Source: WLMZ01 sp039920665 (GTDB taxonomy: Bacteria > Actinomycetota > Acidimicrobiia > Acidimicrobiales > Ilumatobacteraceae). From it: a DNA stretch of 18,748 bases. The position numbers and the translations under genes were made by a program. Below, piece after piece: positions 1 through 6,786 of the stretch. The notes beneath the pieces were generated by a model. The model did not search any database, was not told the DNA's origin, and saw only the letters and a program-made list of their open reading frames with translations. Location: NCBI GenBank assembly GCA_039920665.1, contig JBDSDH010000289.1, positions 1 to 18,748 of the forward strand, in the 5' to 3' direction. Every line of letters begins with the position of its first letter. The stretch's first letter is position 1.

Positions 1-234
1 CTGCACGACTGGGAGGCTGACGAGCATCCGAATCTTGGTGATCGGGCCAATCCGTCGCGCGGGAACGGAGTCGTGTTGTGGTTCTTCACTGATGCCTTCG
101 ACGCGCTCGTCGAACGAGTGGTCGCCCACGACGCAACGGTGCTCGAAGGCCCGCTGGACAACCCGAACTCGCGTCTGCGAGAGGTGTGGCTGCGCGGTCC
201 CGAGGGCTATGTGGTCGTCGTCGCTGGTGCGTGA
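1..234 (+). CDS. VOC (glyoxalase/dioxygenase-fold) family protein, C-terminal part
   Basis: The reading frame is open from base 1 and ends at TGA 232-234, giving the last 77 residues. The stretch VVLWFFTDAFDALVERVV followed by LREVWLRGPEGYVVVVAG is the typical end of a vicinal-oxygen-chelate domain: a beta strand, a helix covering 'A-V-E-R-x-x', a proline/asparagine turn, and the final metal-ligand strand with E in the 'REVWLRGPEGY' segment. The family includes glyoxalase I, extradiol dioxygenases and antibiotic-binding proteins, and the fragment does not say which reaction applies. The start lies outside the window. It converges on the HNH gene at 301 with 66 bp between them and no clear terminator. 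Confidence 0.75.
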   Translation: MHDWEADEHPNLGDRANPSRGNGVVLWFFTDAFDALVERVVAHDATVLEGPLDNPNSRLREVWLRGPEGYVVVVAGA

Positions 235-300
235 CAGCGGCGAGCCCAGCGGCTTCGCCGACAGTGCGATAACCAGCGCGATGACCAGCGCGACAACTAC

Positions 301-1617
301 CTACGTGCCTCGTGGGGCGATCTCGGTGCCGTCAGGTCTGAAGTGGTGCCAGCCGTGTTGGTCGTGGGTGACGGTGAATCCGAGTCGGTGTTTGTCACGG
401 TTGTGGAGGGGACACATCGGCCCGCCGTTGGAGGCGGTCGTGCAACCGTGACAGTCCCACGACTGCAGGTGATCGACCTGGACGCTCGCCCCACGGACAT
501 GGCAGCCGTGCCGGTTGCACATGTGACCATCGAGCAACAGGATCATCTCGCGTAGCTTGCCGGTGAAGAGTCGCTGCGGCCTGCCGGCTGACACGTACCG
601 TCCGTCTTCGGTCACCACCACTCGCCGGATCTTGCCCAACAGGGCGGCGACGACCATCTCGGCGGGGTCGACCGGAGAGCCGGATTCGGTCTCGCTGAAC
701 CGCACCCCACCTGACCGCTGCGGCGACCGCACCGGTTGGCCGAAGTATTCGGCGATCGCGGCTGCGAGTTCGGCCTCGGTGGTGAAGATGTTGACCGTTG
801 GTTCAGACACTCCAGCGACGGGTGTACCAGCCGCCTTGCGGAAGATCTCTTGGAACGCATCGAACATCCGCTGCCCATGCGTACGCCGGAGCGGATACTG
901 CGCCGCGTCCTCGCCATAGCGGGCCGCGCGTTCTTCGCAGTCCTTCGAGAACTCCGAATCGGCATGCGCTCGTAGGATCTCGACCATCTCCTCGATCGAG
1001 GCTGCGTCACCCTCGGCGTGGATCACGCCCTCGTGACCAGTGACGCCCGAACGGACGTGGCGCTTCTCACGGGACACTTCGTGGTCACGGTGGGTGCCAT
1101 CCGGATCGACGTGGGCCTTCCAACGAATCAGCACCTTGCGAAAATTGGCGAACGTCAACGACTTGGCATGGCCGACCAAGCGATACCCGTGCGTCTGCAG
1201 TTCTTGCCGGCATCGTTGATTTGCGTGCAGCCTGCGCAGCTCGTCGACCTGATCCAATCCCACCGATCCGGCCCGCACCGCATTTGCCAGCATCGGCACT
1301 TCCGCCAGCAGTGCAGCCGATCTGACCAAGTTCGCAGCCGTTGCAGGTGAGGCGTTCAGCACCGCTTCGACCCATGCTTTCGGTGTGTGGTGGGCGTCAT
1401 CCGTGAACGTGGCCGATGTTGCGACGACGTGGATCATCTCGGCTCGGAGAACCGTCAGGCCGCGGATCAGCTGGTCGACGTGCAACAACGACGCATCGCG
1501 CTCCACGCCGCGCATGAGGGCGAACGCTTCGGGGTCGAACCCGGGCTGATCAAAAGACGCCGGAACGAACCCAACGTCGACATCGCTGAGCGGTCGTATC
1601 AACTCGTCGACGGACAT
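301..1617 (-). CDS. DUF222 / HNH endonuclease domain protein (13E12 repeat family type)
   Basis: This is a 438-residue protein. Residues about 30-300 are helical and resemble DUF222, with a characteristic segment near LVRSAALLAEVPMLANAVRAG. A C-terminal HNH nuclease domain lies at about 360-415, with likely zinc cysteines C367 and C372, the catalytic-type pair D382-H383 (QVDHLQSW), a second cysteine pair around CHGC, C402, and the closing NRDKH. The family is very abundant in actinobacteria, often in many copies. It is thought to be mobile or nuclease-like, and the cellular role is poorly defined. A strong Shine-Dalgarno GGGGAG (complement of 1624-1629) lies 6 nt before the ATG, which supports the start at 1617. 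The length is usual for the family and I see no damage. It is divergent from the P450 relic. Confidence 0.85.
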   Translation of the reverse strand: MSVDELIRPLSDVDVGFVPASFDQPGFDPEAFALMRGVERDASLLHVDQLIRGLTVLRAEMIHVVATSATFTDDAHHTPKAWVEAVLNASPATAANLVRSAALLAEVPMLANAVRAGSVGLDQVDELRRLHANQRCRQELQTHGYRLVGHAKSLTFANFRKVLIRWKAHVDPDGTHRDHEVSREKRHVRSGVTGHEGVIHAEGDAASIEEMVEILRAHADSEFSKDCEERAARYGEDAAQYPLRRTHGQRMFDAFQEIFRKAAGTPVAGVSEPTVNIFTTEAELAAAIAEYFGQPVRSPQRSGGVRFSETESGSPVDPAEMVVAALLGKIRRVVVTEDGRYVSAGRPQRLFTGKLREMILLLDGHMCNRHGCHVRGASVQVDHLQSWDCHGCTTASNGGPMCPLHNRDKHRLGFTVTHDQHGWHHFRPDGTEIAPRGT

Positions 1618-1676
1618 GACGTACTCCCCTTCACTTCAGATACTCGAGCAAACGGACTGGAGGACCACACTCGATC

Positions 1677-1711
1677 CAGACCGCACAGGTCTGTCACAAG
1701 CTTCGTCGAAG
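1677..1711. promoter_or_regulatory. Inverted repeats between the HNH gene and the P450 relic
   Basis: CAGACC-GCACA-GGTCTG (1677-1693) is a perfect 6-bp inverted repeat with a 5-bp spacer. CTTCGTCGAAG (1701-1711) is a second, odd-length palindrome 7 bp further on. Both lie in the 167-bp non-coding stretch 1618-1784, upstream of both divergent genes. They could be operators, but no regulator is encoded next to them apart from the more distant sufR and padR-like genes. No function is assigned. Confidence 0.35.
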
Positions 1712-1746
1712 ATGATCGGGGAAGATCGTCGAGACGACGTTATCAC

Positions 1747-1776
1747 ACATTTGTTCGATCTGCAAACATTTGTTCG
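1747..1776. repeat. Tandem direct repeat ACATTTGTTCG, SOS-box-like
   Basis: The 11-mer ACATTTGTTCG occurs at 1747-1757 and again at 1766-1776, offset by 19 bp (about two helical turns), upstream of the HNH gene. Each copy ends in GTTCG. The second reads CAAAC-ATTT-GTTCG, close to the actinobacterial LexA consensus CGAAC-RNRY-GTTCG, with a mismatch in the left arm and one in the centre. The first (CACAC-ATTT-GTTCG) fits less well. The repeat is directly visible, but LexA binding is a guess. Confidence 0.35.
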
Positions 1777-2612
1777 TCAAGCTTCCAATCAGATTTCCAG
1801 GCCGTCACGCGGCCATCTGTCCGGAGGCATTCGCCGACGGACATCCGTGGGACCAATACGCGTGGCTGCGCACCCACGATCCGGTGCACTTCCACCCTCA
1901 GCCGGACGGGCCCGTTTCTGGGCGGTCACACGGTACGACGACGTTCGCACCGTGAATCGCCAGCCGAAGACGTTCAGCTCGTACGAGTCCGGGGTGATGT
2001 TGGCCGAGCCGGACCCTGCCGGCCTCGCTGCTCAGCAACTGATGATGCTCAATATGGATCCGCCGCAGCACGACCGATTCAAGCTGCTGGTGTCACGCGG
2101 CTTCACGTCACGCAACGCTCCGTCGCTGACACCACGGATCGAAGAATCGGCGAAGGAGATCATGCACACCCACGACGACTCTCCCGACTTCGCGATGAAG
2201 CAGATGATGGCCATCGGCGAGATGCTCGGCTACGACATCTCAACCACGCTTGTGCAGGCGGAGGTCGATGGAGGCCGGCTCGCCGACGACGACTTCGCCT
2301 GGTTCTTGCTGTTACTCGTCAACGCCGGCCGCGACACGACCCGCAATCTCGTCGCTGCCGGCATGCAGCGACTGTTCGAGCATTCCGACGAGCACCGCCG
2401 GCTACTCGCCGATGTGGACCGGCTTACTGCCACAGCGGTCGCGGAGATGCTGCGATTCACGAGTCCGGTCACCCACTTCAAACGAACGGTGATGCACGAC
2501 GTCGAGCTCGGCGGCAAACAGTCGACCACCGGCGACCGGCCCGATCGAGCGCATGCATTCCAGCTTCATCGCCGGCATCACCAAGATGCCGGTCGCGTGG
2601 GGAATCAGTTGA
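1770..2612 (+). pseudogene. Cytochrome P450 relic (CYP125/CYP142-like), multiply deleted
   Basis: Fragments of one P450 lie in order over about 840 bp, against about 1.2 kb for an intact gene. The N-terminal piece (CPEAFADGHPWDQYAWLR, from about 1815) is in one frame. Near 1908-1918 the match moves to another frame (FWAVTRYDDVRTV), consistent with one lost base. That frame then carries LNMDPPQHDRFKLLVSRGF, jumps from ESAKEIM to HDDSPDFAMKQMMAIGEMLGY, jumps again to DISTTLVQAEVDGG, and continues through the I-helix NAGRDTTRNL and the ExxR-region segment AVAEMLRFTSPVTHFKRT. After VELGGKQ (about 2520) about 100 residues are missing, including the FGxGxHxCxG heme loop. The C-terminus IERMHSSFIAGITKMPV appears in a third frame and ends at TGA 2610-2612. 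It cannot bind heme and is almost certainly non-functional. Its end overlaps the 3' end of mrp by 8 bp on the opposite strand. Confidence 0.85.
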
Positions 2613-3744
2613 TCTTGAGGCTCGCGCTGAAGACCTTCTTCGGCTTCAGTTCGGTCGCGATCCGAGTGGCCATTGCGTGGAAGGCCTGGCCAGCGACGCT
2701 GGTGGGGTCGACGGCTGCGATCGGCTTGCCGTCGTCGCCACCTTCGCGCAGCGCGGGAAGCAGCGGCAACTTGGCGAGCAGTGGAACACCGAGTTCGTCG
2801 GCGAGCTCCTGACCGCCACCACTGCCGAAGATCTCGTACTGCTTGCCGTCGTCGCCGGTGAAGAAGCTCATGTTCTCGATCACGCCCTTGACGGGCAGGT
2901 TGACCTTGGCGGCCATCGCCGCGGAGAGACGGGCGACCTTCTGAGCGGCCGGCTGCGGGGTCGTCACGACGTAGACCTCACCGCGGGGCAGGTACTGGCT
3001 GAGCGACAGTGCGATGTCGCCGGTGCCGGGCGGCATGTCGATCAGCAAAAAGTCGGGCTCGTCCCAGAACACGTCGGTGAGGAACTGCTCGAGCGCCTTG
3101 TGCAGCATCGGGCCACGCCAGATGACCGCCTGGCCCTCCGGCACGAAGTAGCCGATCGAGATGCAGCGCACGCCATACGCCTCCGGCGGGATCAGCATCG
3201 AGTCGATCGCGACGGGGTCACGATCGGTGCCGAGCATCCGCGGGATCGAATAGCCGTAGATGTCGGCATCGACGATGCCGACCTTGTAACCCTGGGCGGC
3301 GAGCGCAACGGCGAGGTTGACCGTGACGGTGGACTTCCCGACGCCGCCCTTGCCCGATGCGATCAGCAGCGGACGGGTCTTGGAACCGGTCTCAGCGAAG
3401 GAAATCTTGCGGCCTTCGGCATGGCCGTGGGCTTGGCCTTGACCAGCGGTCGCACCCGGGTTGCCGTGCAGCTTGACCCGCAGGTCTTCGCGCTCCTGGT
3501 CGGTCATCACCGTGAAGTCGAGCGCGACCGTGGTGACGCCGAGCGGGATCAGGGCGTCGGTGACGCGGTTCTGAATCTCGTTACGGAGCGGGCAGCCCGC
3601 GACAGTTAGCGCGATCAGCACACCCACCGAGCCGTCGTCGCGGATGTCGATGTTGCGGACCATGCCGATGTCGACGATCGATCGATGCAGTTCCGGATCT
3701 TCGACCGGTCGCAGGGCGTCGATGATTTGCTCGTTCGTCAGCAT
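2605..3744 (-). CDS. mrp: Mrp/ApbC-type Fe-S cluster carrier ATPase
   Basis: This 379-residue protein has a MIP18/DUF59 domain at about 5-85 with the conserved cysteine in TVAGCPL (C51), and a ParA/MinD-like P-loop domain from about 124. Walker A is GKGGVGKST (131-139), followed by VDADIYGYSIPRMLG and the LLIDMPPGTGD switch region. The family binds and transfers Fe-S clusters to apoproteins in the cytoplasm. The usual CxxC after the ENMSxF segment is absent; the sequence reads GVIENMSFFTGDDGKQYEIFG, a form I associate with actinobacterial Mrp. GGAG (complement of 3752-3755) lies 7 nt before the ATG. A 6-bp hairpin, CCGACC-CTT-GGTCGG (3768-3782), sits in the leader. It is divergent from the sufR-like gene, which fits control by Fe-S supply. 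Confidence 0.93.
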   Translation of the reverse strand: MLTNEQIIDALRPVEDPELHRSIVDIGMVRNIDIRDDGSVGVLIALTVAGCPLRNEIQNRVTDALIPLGVTTVALDFTVMTDQEREDLRVKLHGNPGATAGQGQAHGHAEGRKISFAETGSKTRPLLIASGKGGVGKSTVTVNLAVALAAQGYKVGIVDADIYGYSIPRMLGTDRDPVAIDSMLIPPEAYGVRCISIGYFVPEGQAVIWRGPMLHKALEQFLTDVFWDEPDFLLIDMPPGTGDIALSLSQYLPRGEVYVVTTPQPAAQKVARLSAAMAAKVNLPVKGVIENMSFFTGDDGKQYEIFGSGGGQELADELGVPLLAKLPLLPALREGGDDGKPIAAVDPTSVAGQAFHAMATRIATELKPKKVFSASLKIN

Positions 3745-3790
3745 GCAGAAACTCCGTTGCGTGGGGGCCGACCCTTGGTCGGGTGCGTGC

Positions 3791-3822
3791 GGTAATTACC
3801 ACTACGTACATAGGTAGAATAC
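3791..3822. promoter_or_regulatory. Palindrome-rich mrp/sufR divergent promoter
   Basis: GGTAATTACC (3791-3800) is a perfect 10-bp palindrome. CTACGTACATAG (3802-3813) is palindromic at 10 of 12 positions, centred on GTAC. CTAC and GTAG also pair at 3802-3805 and 3814-3817. A -10-like TAGAAT (3815-3820) lies 6 nt before the sufR GTG, and on the other strand a TATTCT (complement of 3816-3821) could serve mrp. The layout suggests SufR-like dimers covering both promoters, so both genes could respond to Fe-S status. Binding is inferred from position and symmetry only. Confidence 0.55.
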
Positions 3823-3826
3823 CGCC

Positions 3827-4594
3827 GTGGCTTCCAGCGCACCCGTCCGCGGTGATCAAGGTCGCAGTGACTCCGGTTCTGCGCTCACCCCTGGAGCCTT
3901 CAACGCGCAGGTCACGGCGATCACGTCGGCGTTCGGCGATCCCACTCGCCGCAGCATCTATCTGTTCGCTCGTGAGCTCACCGGCGGCGTCACCGCCGCG
4001 CAGGTCGCAGAACACTTCGGGCTGCACCCCAACGTCGCTCGTCACCATCTCGACAAGCTCGCGTCCGGGGGCTACGTGGAGGTTGCAGTCGAACGGACCC
4101 AAGGTGGCGGTGCCGGTCGTCCGTCGAAGCACTATCGCGCTGCCGCCGATGCAGCCCCGCTCGAGTTCCCGGTGCGCAGCGACGATCTTGTCCTGACATT
4201 GCTCGGTCGCTCGTTGTCGATGCTGCCACCAGCCCAGGCCGAGGCGATGGCCGAAGAGGTCGGCGCCGAGTACGGCCGCACGATGGCACTCGGGCTGCGC
4301 GACACGAACGCTGCCGGCGAAACCGCTCAACTATCGTTCCGCTCAGCACTCCACACTGTTGCCGACGCATTGACAGCGCACGGCTTCGCCGCTCATGCCG
4401 ATCAGCGCAACAACCAATTGCGCATCGTGAACAACCACTGCCCGTTCGGCGACATCGCGATCGACAATCCAGTGATCTGCGCGGTCGACCGGGGGATGGT
4501 CAAAGGAATGCTCAAAGCCCTGTACGGCGAGACCGATCCATCGATCGAGTCATCGCTGCCGCAGGGCGATCGCTATTGCGTCACCAGTTTCTGA
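3827..4594 (+). CDS. sufR: SufR-like Fe-S-sensing ArsR/HTH transcriptional regulator
   Basis: This 255-residue protein has an N-terminal winged helix-turn-helix at about 35-105 (AFGDPTRRSIYLFARE, VTAAQVAEHFGLHPNVARHH, then the GGGAGRPSKHYR wing). The C-terminal sensor domain has cysteines at 205 (NNHCPFGD), 218 (PVICAVDRGMVKGM) and 251 (GDRYCVTSF). The C-x12-C spacing and a late third cysteine match SufR proteins, which hold an Fe-S cluster and repress suf/isc genes when clusters are sufficient. The GTG at 3827 is chosen because TAGAAT ends 6 nt upstream, putting transcription initiation at or next to the start codon. The N-terminal 20 residues are poorly conserved-looking, so an internal start cannot be excluded. 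No suf genes lie in the window; its neighbour is the Fe-S carrier gene mrp. The symbol is by family resemblance. Confidence 0.85.
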   Translation: MASSAPVRGDQGRSDSGSALTPGAFNAQVTAITSAFGDPTRRSIYLFARELTGGVTAAQVAEHFGLHPNVARHHLDKLASGGYVEVAVERTQGGGAGRPSKHYRAAADAAPLEFPVRSDDLVLTLLGRSLSMLPPAQAEAMAEEVGAEYGRTMALGLRDTNAAGETAQLSFRSALHTVADALTAHGFAAHADQRNNQLRIVNNHCPFGDIAIDNPVICAVDRGMVKGMLKALYGETDPSIESSLPQGDRYCVTSF

Positions 4595-4630
4595 TCACCC
4601 TGCGGCCACACTTTCGCGTCGCCCCGGTTG

Positions 4631-5094
4631 TCAGATCTCATCGCTGGCGAGCATCGCGTCGATCTTCCTGCGCGCCTCGTCGAGCAATTCGGTGGTGCGC
4701 TGACGTTGGGCATCGGTGCCGGCCACACCGATCCGGCGGGTGGCCTGCGTCAGTTGGAACACCGACTGGCGGAGCGTGTCGACCTTGTCGCTAGCACCGG
4801 ATGATGCGTCATCCCAGGGGTCGATTTGGTGGCTGCCAGTGCCTCGGCCGCGCTGCGACCTGTCTTGGTCAGGCTCGACACCTGCTTGCCATCGGCATCG
4901 CTGGTGGTGATCAGACCTTCGTCGCTCAGGAGTTGGATGGTGGGGTAGATCGCTCCCGGGCTCGGGCTCCACGCTTCGTTGCTGCGCTCGCGGATCTGCT
5001 GAATCATCTCGTAGCCGTGCATCGGCCGCTCGAGCAGCAACAGGAGAACCGCTGTGCGCACATCGCCGCGACCGCGGCGTGGTCCGCGTCCCAT
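4631..5094 (-). pseudogene. PadR-family transcriptional regulator, single frameshift
   Basis: The N-terminal 90 residues, from ATG 5092-5094, form a PadR winged helix: RGDVRTAVLLLLLERPMHGY (HGY at 26-28), then PSPGAIYPTIQLLSDEGLI and the wing leading to LTKTGRSAAEALAATK. The C-terminal part (PWDDASSGASDKVDTLRQ, then FQLTQATRRIGVAGT and LLDEARRKIDAMLASDEI) is in the next frame and ends at 4631. The frames would join cleanly as ..ATKSTPWDDAS.. if one base were added to the G run at 4817-4820 (a C run on the coding strand). This is therefore either a real one-base deletion or a homopolymer sequencing error. PadR proteins are small dimeric repressors, usually controlling an adjacent gene. The only upstream neighbour on this strand is a decayed kinase. 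Confidence 0.8.
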
Positions 5095-5475
5095 GGGTGC
5101 ATCGAAGTCGATGTCGCGTCTGCAACAGCGGAGATGTCGCCACCGCCGAACTTGCGGTAGCCACCGAACAGGCGCTTCATCGCCAGGTCGAATTCTCGAT
5201 GCCCACCGTGACAGGCCGGATCGATCAACCAACTCCGTCCGTCGACGCCGACGATGCGGTTGCCCGCCCACAGGTCTCGGTGCAGTCGGGCCGGTGCCGA
5301 GCGTGTCCTTGCTCGATCCGCTCCAGGGCCAGGAACGCATCCATTCCAGGCCGGCCGCCTCGGACGTGAAGAAGCCGACCGGTGGTGTCGGATGGGTCTC
5401 GGCAAACAGCGACGGTCCGTCGACGAACTCGACCCGGTACGCGGTCGGCGTATCACCCCCGCGCACCGATCTCAT
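5095..5475 (-). pseudogene. Fructosamine/ketosamine-3-kinase relic
   Basis: The fragment begins at ATG 5473-5475 with RSVRGGDTPTAYRVEF, ETHPTPPVGFFTSEAAGLEWM, the N-lobe start of fructosamine-kinase family proteins. After about 5340 the frame changes: a short FLALERIEQGHA piece, then in a third frame the catalytic-loop region RLHRDLWAGNRIVGVDGRSW and LIDPACHGGHREFDLAMKRLFGGY. Roughly 150 residues of an expected 270-290 are missing in the middle, and the C-terminal region is also shortened (GGY runs straight into KFGGGDISAV). The family phosphorylates ketosamines to reverse protein glycation and shares the aminoglycoside phosphotransferase fold. The loop H-x-D-x-x-x-x-N survives, but the protein cannot be made as one chain. 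It abuts the PadR start. Confidence 0.8.
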
Positions 5476-5520
5476 CGAGCGGACTCGACGGCCCACGGCC
5501 GACTCGATCGCAGTTGCGAA

Positions 5521-5562
5521 TCAGCTGTCGCCAGTATGGCGCTGCTCCTTGAACGGGTCGCC
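5521..5562. repeat. 42-bp repeat, copy A (end of the small chimeric ORF)
   Basis: These 42 bp match 6745-6786 at 39 of 42 positions in the same orientation, including the stop codon. The match encodes GDPF(K/R)EQRHTGD(S/G)-stop on the minus strand. The similarity stops abruptly at 5562, so this is the surviving 3' end of a second copy of the molybdopterin-protein gene. Confidence 0.85.
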
Positions 5563-5808
5563 ACACGCGAGGACACCAATTCCGCACATCGTGAGAGCGC
5601 GGGTCCGCGCAGTGTCAGCACTGGCTGGCTTCCTGGTCGCTGGCGCTGGTCCCTCACCGCTGTGTTGGCAGCAGAATCTGGCCAGACTCAGCTCCGCCAC
5701 TTGACGACCGAGGACATGCTCTTCGACGGAGTACTCCTGAAGGAGTTTGCGTCCGATGACGGAGCGGTAGTTTTCGTAGCCTTCCGACGACTGTTCAGAC
5801 GGAATCAC
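5521..5808 (-). CDS. Small ORF of unknown function with a tail copied from a sulfite-oxidase-like gene
   Basis: This is a 95-codon frame. Its GTG (5806-5808) overlaps the TGA of the DUF4230 gene (GTGA), so it could be translationally coupled. Residues about 5-45 (SEGYENYRSVIGRKLLQEYS, VEEHVLGRQVAELSLARFCC) look like genuine protein, but I do not recognise the family. The last 14 residues (CGDPFKEQRHTGDS) match the end of the molybdopterin protein at 6745 (YGDPFREQRHTGDG). The middle (GPAPATRKPASADTARTR) looks non-conserved. It may be a chimera formed by deletion between two genes rather than a functional gene. Nothing supports a specific role. Confidence 0.4.
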   Translation of the reverse strand: MIPSEQSSEGYENYRSVIGRKLLQEYSVEEHVLGRQVAELSLARFCCQHSGEGPAPATRKPASADTARTRALTMCGIGVLACGDPFKEQRHTGDS

Positions 5809-6449
5809 CTGATGGAGGGCTCTACGAATTCCACTTCGACGTGATCGACCCCCATGCTGAGGATCATGTCCTCGAGCAAGTCCTCGACGTGCACTTCCGC
5901 CTTCTCCACCACGCCACTCTGTGCGGCTGCATCGAGCATCTTGTCGGAAGCCGCATCGTACAAGGCGGCCTCCCCGGTCGGGCTGTCGCTGAAAAACCCC
6001 GATAGGCGGTCGAACAGCCCGCGATCGCGGTTCATCACGTGACTCAGGTCGTGATCGAGCACTGGGGCGGACAGCGTCGGGGCCGGCAAGGTGACGACTA
6101 CGGAATTGGTTTCGGGGTCGAACTCGATCGCGTCCTCGCCCAAGCCGGAGAGATCGACGACGGCGTCGACGGATCCGACGGCCACGAATTGAACCCGTTC
6201 GCCGGCCAAGATCGCCGGCATGTACTGAACGTCCTTCTCGTGGTCGATCACGACCTCGAAGTCCGCCCGGGCCGAGTGCAGCTCACTCATCTCCTTCAGT
6301 TCCAACAGGATCGGTGGCGCTGAGTAGTCCTTCTCCTTCGTCGTGAAGGGCAGGTCGAAGTCGAAGCGGTCGAGCAAGAACACGGCACCAACCACGACGA
6401 GAACGCCGAGAAGAAGAGTGCGGAAGAAACCGCCACCAGATTTGCGCAT
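5805..6449 (-). CDS. DUF4230 family membrane-anchored protein
   Basis: This 214-residue protein has a basic start (MRKSGGGFFR), a single membrane segment at about 10-26, and an exported domain. That domain starts APPILLELKEMSELHSARADFEVVIDHEKD, which is typical of DUF4230. It continues through a beta-rich middle (GLGEDAIEFDPETNSVVVTLP) and a helical C-terminus (AALYDAASDKMLDAAAQSG). The family's function is unknown. The protein is probably an extracytoplasmic, membrane-tethered domain. I see no lipobox or cysteine. The gene stands alone, with 295 bp of unassigned sequence upstream and a 4-nt overlap with the small ORF downstream. Confidence 0.85.
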   Translation of the reverse strand: MRKSGGGFFRTLLLGVLVVVGAVFLLDRFDFDLPFTTKEKDYSAPPILLELKEMSELHSARADFEVVIDHEKDVQYMPAILAGERVQFVAVGSVDAVVDLSGLGEDAIEFDPETNSVVVTLPAPTLSAPVLDHDLSHVMNRDRGLFDRLSGFFSDSPTGEAALYDAASDKMLDAAAQSGVVEKAEVHVEDLLEDMILSMGVDHVEVEFVEPSIR

Positions 6450-6744
6450 GCGACATCCGCCTTGGGAGTATTCGGAGCAAGCTGAACAATGCTGAACCCA
6501 CCATTCCTGCGAAACACGGAAATGAAACGTTGGGTCCGAAGTTCTCGCAGACGGCTGATGACGGCTGGGCGCTTGCTGGACGTCGCCGCGTGGAGCCAGA
6601 GGTGGACGGAAAGAATCGGTGAACTTGGCGGACCCGTGCCGGTTGCAACGACAGCCTGGATGACTCGGCGCTCGATCTTGTCAGCATTGCTGCATACAGT
6701 CGTCGGCCTGCGGCTTTTGGGACTGCGATTACGTCGGGGAAACG
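6450..6744. other. Unassigned 295-bp stretch upstream of the DUF4230 gene
   Basis: I see no conserved reading frame, RNA gene or strong hairpin here. The frames that are open read as arginine/serine-rich nonsense. The part next to 6450 should hold the DUF4230 promoter, but no convincing -10 box was found. The stretch next to 6744 receives transcripts from the molybdopterin gene. It may be a fully decayed gene, like its neighbours at 4.6-5.8 kb. Confidence 0.4.
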
Positions 6745-6786
6745 TCAGCCGTCGCCAGTATGGCGCTGCTCCCGGAACGGGTCGCC
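6745..6786. repeat. 42-bp repeat, copy B (3' end of the molybdopterin gene)
   Basis: This is the intact-gene partner of the copy at 5521-5562 (39 of 42 identical). The gene context here is complete, so this copy is the likely source or the conserved paralogue. Confidence 0.85.

Noticed and set aside
1387..3609. A 740-codon open frame on the plus strand
   Set aside because: It lies antisense to HNH and mrp and across the P450 relic, its translation is rich in Arg, His and Asp with no family sequence, and mrp is clearly the real gene. It is a high-GC shadow frame.
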